This document shows positions 9,125 through 17,590 of a DNA stretch of 53,986 bases, piece by piece. A program made the position numbers and the translations under genes. The notes under the pieces were generated by a model. The model was not told the origin of the DNA. It did no database searches and worked only from the letters and a program-made list of their open reading frames with translations. Origin of the DNA: Roseivirga sp. UBA6061 (lineage in GTDB: Bacteria > Bacteroidota > Bacteroidia > Cytophagales > Cyclobacteriaceae); NCBI GenBank assembly GCA_002427745.1, contig DIYF01000013.1, positions 1 to 53,986 on the forward strand. The letters run 5' to 3'. Positions within the stretch are counted from its first letter, which is position 1. Each line of letters starts with the position of its first letter.

Positions 9125-9694
9125 TTGACACATAAATACTCTTATCACGAGTATAAAATGTTTATCGATTCTGCCGAGAAAATGACCGACCGGAGGGAAT
9201 CCTTGAACAAAAACAGCCGCTATCTCTGCACCATTATTATTGGTGCAATAGCGGTCATATGGAAATCGGCCTTAACTAATCCGACTGTGCTTTTTGTCGG
9301 AGGAGCATTAGTTACCCTTCTGTGCCTGATATCAGGTGTATTTTGTGCTCTGTGGAGAGAAGAAATAATAAAGTACAAGAAAATAAATGCTGCCAAGTTT
9401 GATGTAATCAATAAAATGGCTCCTCATGTTGATTTTGATGTGAAGCCTCCTTTTTCGCGCATTGTCTCTTACGAACCATTCAGCAAAGAATGGGATATAC
9501 TCTCCAAAGGAAGAGAGGTTAAAAAGTCCGATTTTCTGCCTGATCTGCTTAGCTTTCAGTCTACCACCATGGAAATCTATGTAGTGATGGCATTTACTTT
9601 CATGTTTTGCCTGGTAGGTAATGCTTCCCTGATCTTTGTTTTATCAAAATATTCCGGCCTTTTCACGGAAATTGAAAAACTGTTGCATCTTTGA
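9125..9694 (+). CDS. RipA-like multi-pass membrane protein, candidate pore or membrane effector
   Basis: The start is a TTG at 9125. The only later alternative is ATG 9158, which would cut into the conserved N-terminal helix YHEYKMFIDSAEKMTDRRESLN. The 189-residue protein has two closely spaced membrane helices (~33-50 and ~54-76), then WREEIIKYKKINAAKFDVI, a cytoplasmic stretch containing KEWDIL, and a third helix (~150-172). The D-R-R ... N ... WR-x-x-I-x-x-Y-x-x-x-N-x-x-K-F pattern fits what I recall of RipA-family octameric membrane proteins and is close in layout to SLATT-type effectors. The spacing to the next gene is 2 bp, so the two are translationally coupled. It lies 86 bp after the caspase-like gene in an AT-rich spacer that may carry its own promoter. 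Confidence 0.6.
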   Translation: MTHKYSYHEYKMFIDSAEKMTDRRESLNKNSRYLCTIIIGAIAVIWKSALTNPTVLFVGGALVTLLCLISGVFCALWREEIIKYKKINAAKFDVINKMAPHVDFDVKPPFSRIVSYEPFSKEWDILSKGREVKKSDFLPDLLSFQSTTMEIYVVMAFTFMFCLVGNASLIFVLSKYSGLFTEIEKLLHL

Positions 9695-9696
9695 AC

Positions 9697-10077
9697 ATGC
9701 GGAAAGTATTATTCATGGCCACCCCCTACAAGCTGGATCCTGACCATGACAAAAAGAAGACCATTATCCGGGAACTTCTGCGATCAACCCAGATAGATCT
9801 TTTAATTGCCAATGACACACCGGAAGGCCGAAGTATGACCGTAGAAAATACCATCGAATGGATGCAGACCTCCGACTTTTTCTTAGTTGATCTGAGCTAC
9901 GAAAGGCCCAGCTGCTATTATGAACTGGGCTACATCCAATCCATGAATAAAGATACCCTGATTGTAGCCAGGTCAGGAGAGAAAATTCACATGTCGCTCA
10001 ATAGAAATCAAATCAGCTTTTATGACAATATAGAAGACTATGAAGAAATGGTGAGGACATGGATATCAAAGCTCTGA
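9697..10077 (+). CDS. TIR / nucleoside 2-deoxyribosyltransferase-like nucleotide-binding protein
   Basis: ATG 9697 follows the stop of the membrane protein gene by 2 bp; a TTG at 9691 would overlap that stop and is less likely. The 126-residue single-domain protein has the Rossmann-like pattern of the deoxyribosyltransferase/TIR-like superfamily: strand VLFMATPY, SDFFLVDLS with D65, then the acidic centre E76 in PSCYYELGYIQ, and strand TLIVAR. In this superfamily the Glu is the nucleophile or key residue acting on N-glycosidic bonds of nucleosides or NAD. It is short for an independent metabolic enzyme (usually ~150 residues or more). Pairing with a membrane protein and a caspase suggests a nucleotide sensor or NAD-degrading part of a defence module (inference). 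Confidence 0.7.
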   Translation: MRKVLFMATPYKLDPDHDKKKTIIRELLRSTQIDLLIANDTPEGRSMTVENTIEWMQTSDFFLVDLSYERPSCYYELGYIQSMNKDTLIVARSGEKIHMSLNRNQISFYDNIEDYEEMVRTWISKL

Positions 10078-10080
10078 AAG

Positions 10081-10130
10081 TATCAAAACAAGAAAAACCC
10101 CGGGAAACCGGGGTTTTTCTTGTTTTGATA
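10081..10130. terminator. Bidirectional terminator with perfect 23-bp stem
   Basis: The arms 10081-10103 and 10108-10130 are perfect inverted repeats around a GAAA loop (a GNRA tetraloop). The GC-rich core CCCCGG/CCGGGG is flanked by A5 and T5 runs, so it can end transcription from both the TIR-like gene and the convergent S9 peptidase gene, whose stop codons lie within 20 bp on each side. Confidence 0.9.
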
Positions 10131-10144
10131 TGTTTCTGAGAGAA

Positions 10145-13100
10145 TTACTTCCCTCCTGCTTTCTCAACGCTGATCTTCTGCCCTTCCTTGGGCTTTTGTG
10201 TTTCTTCATTCACGAGATCATAACGCAACGTTCTGTTTTTCAGGGTAGCTGGTAGGCCATAAGCCATCCATTCAGGCATAGGCGCTCCCTTGAGATAGTG
10301 GTCGAAGAATTGTCCCATACGAATAGAAAGGTCCTTTCTGTTTTTACGCTTGCGCAGGTTATGGGCCTCTCCGTTATAAACTACCATCCAGGCAGGCTTT
10401 TGCAATCTGCGGAGCGACATGTAGAACTCAATACCCTGGTACCACGGCACAGCACCATCTGCATCATTGTGCATGATAAAGAGTGGCGTTTCAATCTCCG
10501 GCACCTTGAAAATCGGAGAGTTCTCGATATAAAGGTCCTGGCGATCCCAAAGGGTAGCTCCCAGTCTGGTCTGAGTTTTTTCGTACTGGAACATACGGCT
10601 CATACCACTACCCCATCTCACTCCACCATAGGCAGAAGTCATATTCGATACAGGGGCGCCAGCTCCGGCAGCCGCATACATATTAGTACGGGTTACCATA
10701 TAAGCCACCTGATAGCCTCCCCAGCTCTGTCCCTGGATAGCCATTTTTTCCTCATCTACAAAGCCTTTGGCCATAGCCGCTTTAGTAGCAGGCACTACAT
10801 GGTTCATGGCACTCCGTCCGGGGTAACCTACCTCGTATTTAATGTCTGGTACCAATACCAGGTAATCGTTACTCACATAGTAAGGAATATTCACGGTACT
10901 GGCACTGGGAGCCGGTGATCCATGGCTATGGAAAGAGTCAGACCTTCTCTCATAGAAATACACGATCATCGGGTATTTCTTATTCGGGTCAAAGTTCTCA
11001 GGCTTATACAAAATAGCCTGCATTTTCTCCTGATCATAACCCGACTCAAACTCCAACAATTCAGCAGTACCTCTGTTGTAAGCATCTTCCTGAGCACCCA
11101 CATTCGTCAGCTTTTTCAAGCCATCCATATTCAGGCTGTTGGCGGCATACACTTCTCTGAAATCTCTCCAGGTAGATTTTCTGACCAAAACTCTGTCGGC
11201 CTCTTTTGCTTTTAAGAGACCGTTAACAGACATATCTTCCATTACTATTACCTCAGGAGTTGACCCTTTATCAAAATCAACTCTGGCATAACCTGAAGCT
11301 TTGGTCCAGTCATGAAAAGCCGAAACCAATACAGGTGAGCTGGTATCAATCGTTCTGGCTTCACGGTCCAGGCGTGTATAGCGATAACGCGTTCTGTTCT
11401 TTCGTCCTTCCCCTTTGGTCACCATTTCAGGCGCTTTATTACCGGCCGGATCAAACTTCCAGATATCATAGCGATCATAGATGTAGATAGACTCATCATT
11501 ATCTGACCAGCCTGCACTTCCGTAAGACCCCGCCAGTGAAGGTGAATCGTGCAGTTCATTGGCAAACTTCACGGACATTCCTTTCGTGAGGTTCTTCATA
11601 GCTCTGGTAGCTATGTTCATAGAATACCAGTGCCCGTCCTCAGGATTGAAAAGGGTGATATACTTCCCTGCCGGAGAAAGAGAACCAAAGCCTTTCGTCT
11701 GCTCAATGAGCAACTCAGAATTACCCGTTCTTGCGTCAATCTTGTAAACATCTCTGGCAAGTTGCGTATCCCAGGTGAACTGGGTTCTGTTCATTTTGTC
11801 GTCTATTGACAGGAAATAATCAAAGTCATTTCGGTAATCGACCTGAACAGACTCCAGGTCAGGATCAGCCAATTGAACAAGTCGCTTAGTACTCAAATCG
11901 ATCATAGCTACGTAAGAGCGGTTCTTCTCTCTGCCCGCCTGCAGCTTTTGCATTGGCTGAATGTAAGGGTCATTGTAACTCCATACATCTACATCCGGTT
12001 TATCATCCTTGAGCAGGGTGGTATCAGACTCATAGTCATATTTAACAGGCCTTGGAGTAGTACCCAGGTACAATCTCTTGCCTGATTCTGAGAAACGGAT
12101 ATTTCCCCTGTCACTGATCATCCAGTAATCCGGTACCCCGGCAGTAACGGTATCGGCCACAATGCTCGCCTCTGCCTCACCGGCTTTCCAGTACATAAGG
12201 CTGTAATACTTCTGCTCATCACCCTTCTTGTTGGCTGTTGCCAGAAATGCCAGTTGTTCTCCTGAGTCATCAGGCGTCATTTTCTTGTAGTCTACCATGC
12301 CTTCATTCAGCGCAGTCAGCGTACCTCCTGCCGTAGCATAAGCATATACACCCGAAGGATTGGTTGTATCGGCCTCATCCTGCTCAAAGAACAGGTAGTT
12401 GCCACTATCCGACATCTCAAATTCCATCACCCCCTCAAAAGACTTGCTCTCACCTGTACTCATATTGTACAATACCAGCTCAGTGCCTTTCGATTTTGAT
12501 TTAGGCTTCTTGGCAGGCTTCTCTTTGGGTTCCGGCTTTTGTTCTTCTTCTTCTTTCTTGCCCTTGTTTTTACCCTTCTTCTTTTTCTTGGCTTTACGCC
12601 CCTTTACAACCTCCTCTTGTGGCTCCTCCTCTTTCTTCTCTTCTTCCTTCACAGCCTCCTTTTTCTTTTTAGCACCCTTCAAAGGCTTTTCATGAATCCA
12701 TGCCATCCAGGCATCGGACTCATCGGGTAATTGGTAGCTCTTTACTCGCGCTATTTTTTTAATGTCACCACTGTTAAGGTTGATCACATACAGAGAGTCT
12801 TTTGGCATCTTAGCCGCTGACGTCTTCTTAAGCTTCAGTGCACGCTCTTCAGTATAGGCCAGTTTCACCTCCGCTGCCACGAACTGACTGTTAGCCGAGA
12901 AGTTGTATTTGGTAACACGGTCAATGCTAATGACCTTATCATTGGTCAGGTTTCTGATCTCCAGTACGGCATCACCCACCTGTGGTGTAATACGATAAGC
13001 AGCCCAGTTGCCATCATTACTGATAGACACACTCTGGATACTCTTCCAGTCATCATAGACATCGTGAGTGAGTGGCTTCCTTTGTGAATGGGCCTGAAAG

Positions 13101-13153
13101 ACCACTAACAGAAGCAGTATAAAAGATATAAAGTATCGGATTCGCATAAGCAT
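10145..13153 (-). CDS. S9-family (prolyl oligopeptidase-type) exported serine peptidase with charged insert
   Basis: The 1002-residue protein starts with a signal peptide (hydrophobic SFILLLLVVFQAHSQ). M1 and M3 are both possible starts. An N-terminal beta-propeller is followed by an alpha/beta-hydrolase domain with catalytic S810 in GQSWGGY, D899 in NDADGAVP and H931 in GEAHNL. It should cleave short peptides in the periplasm. Residues ~155-225, within the propeller, form a low-complexity run of Lys and Glu (KKKKEAVKEEEKKEEE and similar), which normal family members lack or have much shorter. The gene ends at the shared bidirectional terminator, and a good -7 box precedes it. Confidence 0.93.
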   Translation of the reverse strand: MLMRIRYFISFILLLLVVFQAHSQRKPLTHDVYDDWKSIQSVSISNDGNWAAYRITPQVGDAVLEIRNLTNDKVISIDRVTKYNFSANSQFVAAEVKLAYTEERALKLKKTSAAKMPKDSLYVINLNSGDIKKIARVKSYQLPDESDAWMAWIHEKPLKGAKKKKEAVKEEEKKEEEPQEEVVKGRKAKKKKKGKNKGKKEEEEQKPEPKEKPAKKPKSKSKGTELVLYNMSTGESKSFEGVMEFEMSDSGNYLFFEQDEADTTNPSGVYAYATAGGTLTALNEGMVDYKKMTPDDSGEQLAFLATANKKGDEQKYYSLMYWKAGEAEASIVADTVTAGVPDYWMISDRGNIRFSESGKRLYLGTTPRPVKYDYESDTTLLKDDKPDVDVWSYNDPYIQPMQKLQAGREKNRSYVAMIDLSTKRLVQLADPDLESVQVDYRNDFDYFLSIDDKMNRTQFTWDTQLARDVYKIDARTGNSELLIEQTKGFGSLSPAGKYITLFNPEDGHWYSMNIATRAMKNLTKGMSVKFANELHDSPSLAGSYGSAGWSDNDESIYIYDRYDIWKFDPAGNKAPEMVTKGEGRKNRTRYRYTRLDREARTIDTSSPVLVSAFHDWTKASGYARVDFDKGSTPEVIVMEDMSVNGLLKAKEADRVLVRKSTWRDFREVYAANSLNMDGLKKLTNVGAQEDAYNRGTAELLEFESGYDQEKMQAILYKPENFDPNKKYPMIVYFYERRSDSFHSHGSPAPSASTVNIPYYVSNDYLVLVPDIKYEVGYPGRSAMNHVVPATKAAMAKGFVDEEKMAIQGQSWGGYQVAYMVTRTNMYAAAGAGAPVSNMTSAYGGVRWGSGMSRMFQYEKTQTRLGATLWDRQDLYIENSPIFKVPEIETPLFIMHNDADGAVPWYQGIEFYMSLRRLQKPAWMVVYNGEAHNLRKRKNRKDLSIRMGQFFDHYLKGAPMPEWMAYGLPATLKNRTLRYDLVNEETQKPKEGQKISVEKAGGK

Positions 13154-13182
13154 TTGATTAATTATATGATTAGGTAGCCTCG

Positions 13183-13190
13183 CAAATATA
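13183..13190 (-). promoter_or_regulatory. Bacteroidota-type -7 box for the S9 peptidase gene
   Basis: On the minus strand the sequence reads TATATTTG, a match to the TAnnTTTG consensus, about 30 bp upstream of the ATG at 13153. A T-rich element sits at roughly the expected -33 distance. Confidence 0.55.
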
Positions 13191-13259
13191 AAAGTATGGA
13201 GCGGTATAAAAAGACTTCTTATATTGATGGAATTCTAAGCTGATAAACTCCATCTGAAA

Positions 13260-15719
13260 ATGATCAAAAAACTACTTTTCTGCCTTATGGCACTGGTTTT
13301 AGCCAGCCCTTTGATGAGCCAGGATGCCATCTCAAAAAAGACCAAAGGCATGACCAAAAAAGAGGGCTATTTCAATTACTACTGGGATGAGAAAAACGGC
13401 AAAGTCTGGCTCGAAATAGATAAAATCGATCAGGAGTTTCTCTATGTAAATTCTCTGACAGCCGGAGTTGGCTCCAATGATATAGGACTCGACCGCGGTC
13501 AGTTGGGAGGAACCCAGATTGTGGAATTCAGACGGGTAGGCAAAAAAGTACTGATGGTGCAACCTAATTACAGTTACAGAGCCATTAGTGATAACCCCAA
13601 TGAAGTAGAAGCGGTAAAGCAGGCTTTTGCCGAATCAGTACTCTTCGGATTTACCGTAAGTGCCGAGGAAGACGGTAAGGTGCTGGTAGATATGACCAGC
13701 TTTTTACTAAGAGATGCGCATGGCGTATCCGGCAGACTGAGCAGAGGCCGTGAAGGCAATTATCGTCTCGATGGAAGCCGCTCGGCAGTCTACCCTCCTA
13801 TGCTGAAGAACTTTCCTAAAAACTCTGAATTTGAAGCGACTATCACTTTTACCGGTAGCGCTACCGGAAGATATCTGCGAAGTGTCACACCCAACTCAAG
13901 TGCTGTAACCGTGCGTATGCACCATTCCTTTGTAGAACTGCCCGACAACAACTACAAACCCAGGAAATTTGATCCACGCTCTGGTTATATCAGCCGTAGC
14001 TATATGGACTATGCTACCCCTATTCAGGAAGACATTCGCAAAAGAGTGATCATCCGTCACAGGTTAGAGAAAAAGAACCCCAACGCCAGGAGAAGCGAGG
14101 CAGTAGAGCCTATTGTATATTATGTAGATCGCGGTGCTCCCGAACCCATCAAATCTGCCCTGATTGAAGGAGCTAAATGGTGGAACCAGGCTTTTGAAGC
14201 AGCCGGGTATCGTAACGCTTTCCAGGTGAAAGAAATGCCGGCCGATGCCGATCCACTGGATGTGAGGTACAACATTATTCAATGGGTACATCGTTCTACC
14301 CGGGGCTGGTCTTATGGCTCTTCAGTAACCGATCCGCGGACAGGTGAAATTATCAAGGGCCATGTAAGCCTTGGTTCTTTAAGAGTAAGACAGGATTTCC
14401 TGATTGCTCAGGGACTCCTGACTCCCTATGAAAATGGCACAACCCCTGACCCCAGACTGCTGGAGCTTGCTCTTGCCAGATTGAGACAATTATCAGCACA
14501 TGAAGTAGGTCATACCATTGGCCTGGTACATAGCTATGCTTCCAGTGCAGATGGCAGAGAATCTGTCATGGACTACCCTCATCCTCAAATCGATCTGAAA
14601 AACGGCAAAATAGACATCTCCAACGCATATGATGTAGGCATTGGAGAGTGGGACAAAGCCGCCATTGCCTACGGTTATCAGGATTTTCCTAAAAATGCCA
14701 ACGAAGATGAGGAGTTGAAAAAACTGATAGATCAATACATTGACAAAGGACTGCACTTTATTACTGACAGTGACTCAAGACCTGCAGGTGGAGCCCACCC
14801 CTTTTCTCACCTCTGGGACAATGGTAAAAGTCCTGTGGATGAACTCAACCGACTGATGGATGTACGCAGTGCCGCACTATCTAACTTCTCTGAGAAGAAT
14901 ATCCCTATGGGAACTCCTATGGCCACGCTGGAAGAAGTGCTGGTACCTATGTACATGATCCACCGATACCAGCTGGAAGCTGCCGTAAAGGTAGTGGGCG
15001 GTTCGTATTATAACTATAAACTGCGTGGTGATGCCCAGCCCCTGCCCCGCCCGGTACCAAGAGCCGAGCAGGATGCTGCCCTTCAAGCATTATTAAATAT
15101 CCTGAAGCCCGAGAACCTCGAAATCCCGGAGCATATCCGCAAACTTATCCCTCCCAGACCTCCGGGTTATGGCAGGTCACGAGAGACCTTTAAAGTGCGT
15201 ACCGGAGTTATGTTCGATGCCGTATCTCCTGCAGAAAGCGTTGCCGGAGCCGTTATGAGCTTCCTTTTCAATCCACAGCGTGCTACCCGCCTGGTGCAGC
15301 AGCAAGCCATGGATTCAGACCAAATGGGCCTGATGGATGTAATCCGCGCGATCAACAAACTTGCTCTGACACCGGGTTATGACGGTTACCATGGCGAGCT
15401 ACAAAGAGTAGTACTTGACCAGTTTACCAATGCCCTTATGAATCTCGGCAAGAGCAGTAGCGCTTCAGCTACTGCGCGAAGTATGGCCATCATGGGACTC
15501 CAGGAAATGATCAACCAGCCGGGACAAATGAACTCTGATGTAGACAGAGCATTCTTTTCCAATCTGGGACTGAGAATTACCCGCTATATCCAGAATCCGG
15601 GAGAAGAAACGGCTGTCAGAGCATTAACACCTCCGGATGGATCTCCTATCGGCTCTGCCCCTATGATTTACTGTGATTTTGGGCATAGCCATGTTTCGCA
15701 CAGGTTCGGAAGCTACTAG
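13260..15719 (+). CDS. Zinc-dependent metalloprotease, DUF5117/DUF5118 type
   Basis: The 819-residue protein begins with a signal peptide (MIKKLLFCLMALVLASPLMSQ). The N-terminal half has the features of DUF5118/DUF5117 (GYFNYYWDEKNGKVWLEI; DIGLDRGQLG). The zinc site is the extended metzincin motif H414-E-V-G-H418 ... H424 in HEVGHTIGLVH, with the Met-turn candidate SVMDYP downstream. The C-terminal part matches the DUF4953-like region of this family. It is predicted to be an exported endopeptidase of unknown substrate. It is transcribed away from the S9 peptidase gene, with a ~106-bp divergent promoter region between them. Confidence 0.93.
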   Translation: MIKKLLFCLMALVLASPLMSQDAISKKTKGMTKKEGYFNYYWDEKNGKVWLEIDKIDQEFLYVNSLTAGVGSNDIGLDRGQLGGTQIVEFRRVGKKVLMVQPNYSYRAISDNPNEVEAVKQAFAESVLFGFTVSAEEDGKVLVDMTSFLLRDAHGVSGRLSRGREGNYRLDGSRSAVYPPMLKNFPKNSEFEATITFTGSATGRYLRSVTPNSSAVTVRMHHSFVELPDNNYKPRKFDPRSGYISRSYMDYATPIQEDIRKRVIIRHRLEKKNPNARRSEAVEPIVYYVDRGAPEPIKSALIEGAKWWNQAFEAAGYRNAFQVKEMPADADPLDVRYNIIQWVHRSTRGWSYGSSVTDPRTGEIIKGHVSLGSLRVRQDFLIAQGLLTPYENGTTPDPRLLELALARLRQLSAHEVGHTIGLVHSYASSADGRESVMDYPHPQIDLKNGKIDISNAYDVGIGEWDKAAIAYGYQDFPKNANEDEELKKLIDQYIDKGLHFITDSDSRPAGGAHPFSHLWDNGKSPVDELNRLMDVRSAALSNFSEKNIPMGTPMATLEEVLVPMYMIHRYQLEAAVKVVGGSYYNYKLRGDAQPLPRPVPRAEQDAALQALLNILKPENLEIPEHIRKLIPPRPPGYGRSRETFKVRTGVMFDAVSPAESVAGAVMSFLFNPQRATRLVQQQAMDSDQMGLMDVIRAINKLALTPGYDGYHGELQRVVLDQFTNALMNLGKSSSASATARSMAIMGLQEMINQPGQMNSDVDRAFFSNLGLRITRYIQNPGEETAVRALTPPDGSPIGSAPMIYCDFGHSHVSHRFGSY

Positions 15720-15728
15720 TTATTAACA

Positions 15729-15856
15729 AAGCTGTCTCAAAAGTATTCCGTCATTGCGAACACAGTGAAGCAATCCCATGATAGAATCTCCATTACAAAA
15801 TGGAGATCACTTCATTTCATTCGTGATGACCACCTGGTAGACTTTTGAGACAGCTT
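15729..15856. repeat. Terminal-inverted-repeat element (MITE-like interspersed repeat)
   Basis: Perfect 16-bp inverted arms AAGCTGTCTCAAAAGT (15729-15744) and its complement (15841-15856) bracket 96 bp without a gene. Inside are the motif TCATTGCGAA...GTGAAGCAATC (15751-15775) and a perfect 9-bp hairpin with an ACAA loop (15786-15807). The TCATTGCGA...GAAGCAATC motif is, from general knowledge, part of widespread dispersed repeats in Bacteroidota and other phyla. No target duplication was clear. The element ends 13 bp before the next start codon. Confidence 0.75.
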
Positions 15857-15869
15857 CTTCTCTATTCCC

Positions 15870-16490
15870 ATGCTCCACCAAATCGATCACCTGCTTTACG
15901 GCACCCACAACCTGGAAGAAGGCATTGCCCGCATTTATGAGCTCACAGGGGTAAAGCCTGTTTTCGGGGGCAGTCATCCGGGCTTAGGTACACACAATGC
16001 CCTTTTAGGTCTGGGTAGTCACATCTATTTTGAGATTATAGCACCTGACCCTAAACAAGAGGTGGACCGTATCTGGATGAACCTGGATCAGCTTGAAAAA
16101 CCAAAGCTCTTTCGCTGGGCTGCTGCTTCCGGCAATGTACCGGCCGTCAGAGAGCAGGGACTCAGCCATGGCATTGACATGGGGCTGGTAAAATCAGGCA
16201 GTCGCTATAAGCCAGATGGCAGCCTGCTCGAATGGACCCTGAGCAACCCCAATGTCAATTTGGGAGATGGTCTGATCCCCTTTTTCATCGATTGGGGACA
16301 CAAAGGCAACCCGACTCCGGAACTTCCGGCAGGTTGTACCTTAAGGTCGCTCAAAGCCACTCATCCGGAGCCGGAAAAAGTAAACAGCATGCTGAGTGCC
16401 CTGGGCCTGTCTCTCGAGCTTGACCAAAAGCCCGAGGTAACCCTGACCGCAGAAATCATGACACCAAAAGGGCTCATTCACCTCTCCTGA
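15870..16490 (+). CDS. Glyoxalase-like (VOC) domain protein
   Basis: The 206-residue cytoplasmic protein matches the Glyoxalase_3-like layout: an opening IDHLLYGTHNLEEGI strand-helix, then GGSHPGLGTHNALLGLG with metal-ligand candidates HNALLGL and YFEIIAPDP, and a second half beginning FFIDWG. The substrate is unknown. The start ATG 15870 lies 13 bp after the inverted-repeat element, so its promoter was probably supplied or altered by that insertion. It could instead be a lactoylglutathione-lyase relative without activity. Confidence 0.75.
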   Translation: MLHQIDHLLYGTHNLEEGIARIYELTGVKPVFGGSHPGLGTHNALLGLGSHIYFEIIAPDPKQEVDRIWMNLDQLEKPKLFRWAAASGNVPAVREQGLSHGIDMGLVKSGSRYKPDGSLLEWTLSNPNVNLGDGLIPFFIDWGHKGNPTPELPAGCTLRSLKATHPEPEKVNSMLSALGLSLELDQKPEVTLTAEIMTPKGLIHLS

Positions 16491-16638
16491 TATGCCTGAG
16501 TCCCTCTCAACTGACCAATATTTGGTAGAAGTACTGAATGCGAGACAATTACAAAGCTTTATTCATATGATAACTCAAAGCTTTTGCTACTTTTAGCCAG
16601 TGGTATCGTCTCATAACTGTTAGAACCATAAAAACTCT

Positions 16639-17145
16639 ATGACTAAAAGAAATATCGCAGCCCTGGTCCTTATACTGGTTTCACTAGGACTTCTTTATCC
16701 CGGGTTGACTAACGACATTCTCACTCTGAATATCGGTGCCAAAATCCCTCTCCTGGGAGACTTCGAGTTGTATAACGAATCACAGAGTATTCTCAAGACC
16801 ATTCGCACACTTAACGAGAATGACAGTACACTGGTAGCCGCTCTTATCCTGCTTTTCAGTGTGATCGTCCCCGTATTGAAGGCACTCTCCCTTATGGCCG
16901 TACTGCTGATTAAGAACATGCGCAATAGCGGAGCTCTCTATAAATTTGTTGGCCTGATTGGTAAATGGTCTATGGCAGATGTGTTCGTGGTAGGCGTATT
17001 CCTGGCTTTTCTGGCTACCAAAAACAATGAGGCAATCAACGCTGAGCTGGAAGTAGGGTTCTATTACTTTACCGCTTACTGCATTGTATCGATCATCGGC
17101 ATTCAGGTGCTGGACATCAATGCCGTTAAAAATCAAAATAACTAA
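16639..17145 (+). CDS. PqiA-like integral membrane protein
   Basis: The 168-residue protein has four hydrophobic helices and the signature GKWSMADVFVVGVFLAFL of paraquat-inducible protein A family members. It also has a first helix ending YPG and a long loop with an LN-x-x-I-G-A-K segment. Classical PqiA carries two such halves and a zinc ribbon; this is a single half without cysteines. The PqiA family has been linked to lipid transport across the envelope and membrane stress. It converges with the following lipoprotein genes, with only 16 bp between stops and no clear terminator. Confidence 0.8.
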   Translation: MTKRNIAALVLILVSLGLLYPGLTNDILTLNIGAKIPLLGDFELYNESQSILKTIRTLNENDSTLVAALILLFSVIVPVLKALSLMAVLLIKNMRNSGALYKFVGLIGKWSMADVFVVGVFLAFLATKNNEAINAELEVGFYYFTAYCIVSIIGIQVLDINAVKNQNN

Positions 17146-17161
17146 CAGACATCTCAGGGGC

Positions 17162-17572
17162 TTAACCCAGCTCTGTTAACTCCATTACCAGGACATCATG
17201 GTTGAGTTGATGCAGGGTAAACTCCTTTAAAAAGTCGCCATCTGTCGAAAAGATACGGAGCGTCTTCTTTTCAGCATCATAAGTATATGTGCCGTTCTTC
17301 ATGCTATGAGCATCTGTAGGATGTAAAAACATATAAAGACAGGTACCATCTTCCTTAAATTCATAGGCATCCCTGAACCTTGCGGGTGCAAATTCACGGG
17401 AATCTGAAGGTCTGAAAGTTCTTATAACTGAATTGACATCATTTTGCTCCTCGATCGAATGCGTCCATCTTTGAAGCAGAAAGGCCGACCCCGGGCTGTC
17501 ATCAGTTAAAGCTTCTTCACAGGAAAAAACAACAGCAACTAAAAAACCAAGACTGAGGATAACTCTTTTCAT
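17162..17572 (-). CDS. Small lipoprotein, lipocalin-like, unknown function
   Basis: The 136-residue protein has a lipoprotein signal ending VVFSC. The mature part (LLQRWTHSIEE ... YEFKEDGTCLYMF ... NGTYTYDAEKKTLRIF) has the strand pattern of lipocalin-like domains common in Bacteroidota. It is the second gene of a two-gene unit with the lipoprotein gene at 17591-17929, 18 bp apart. No catalytic motif is seen. Confidence 0.7.
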   Translation of the reverse strand: MKRVILSLGFLVAVVFSCEEALTDDSPGSAFLLQRWTHSIEEQNDVNSVIRTFRPSDSREFAPARFRDAYEFKEDGTCLYMFLHPTDAHSMKNGTYTYDAEKKTLRIFSTDGDFLKEFTLHQLNHDVLVMELTELG

Positions 17573-17590
17573 GTATCTGTTCTCTAAAGG

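Noticed and set aside
8088..10077. CBASS or Thoeris system
   Set aside because: No nucleotide cyclase, no canonical TIR sensor and no CD-NTase-associated protein is present, so the named systems do not apply.
12399..12730. Plus-strand frames rich in Phe and Ser opposite the S9 peptidase
   Set aside because: They are the complement of the Lys/Glu codon runs in the real gene and have no independent evidence.
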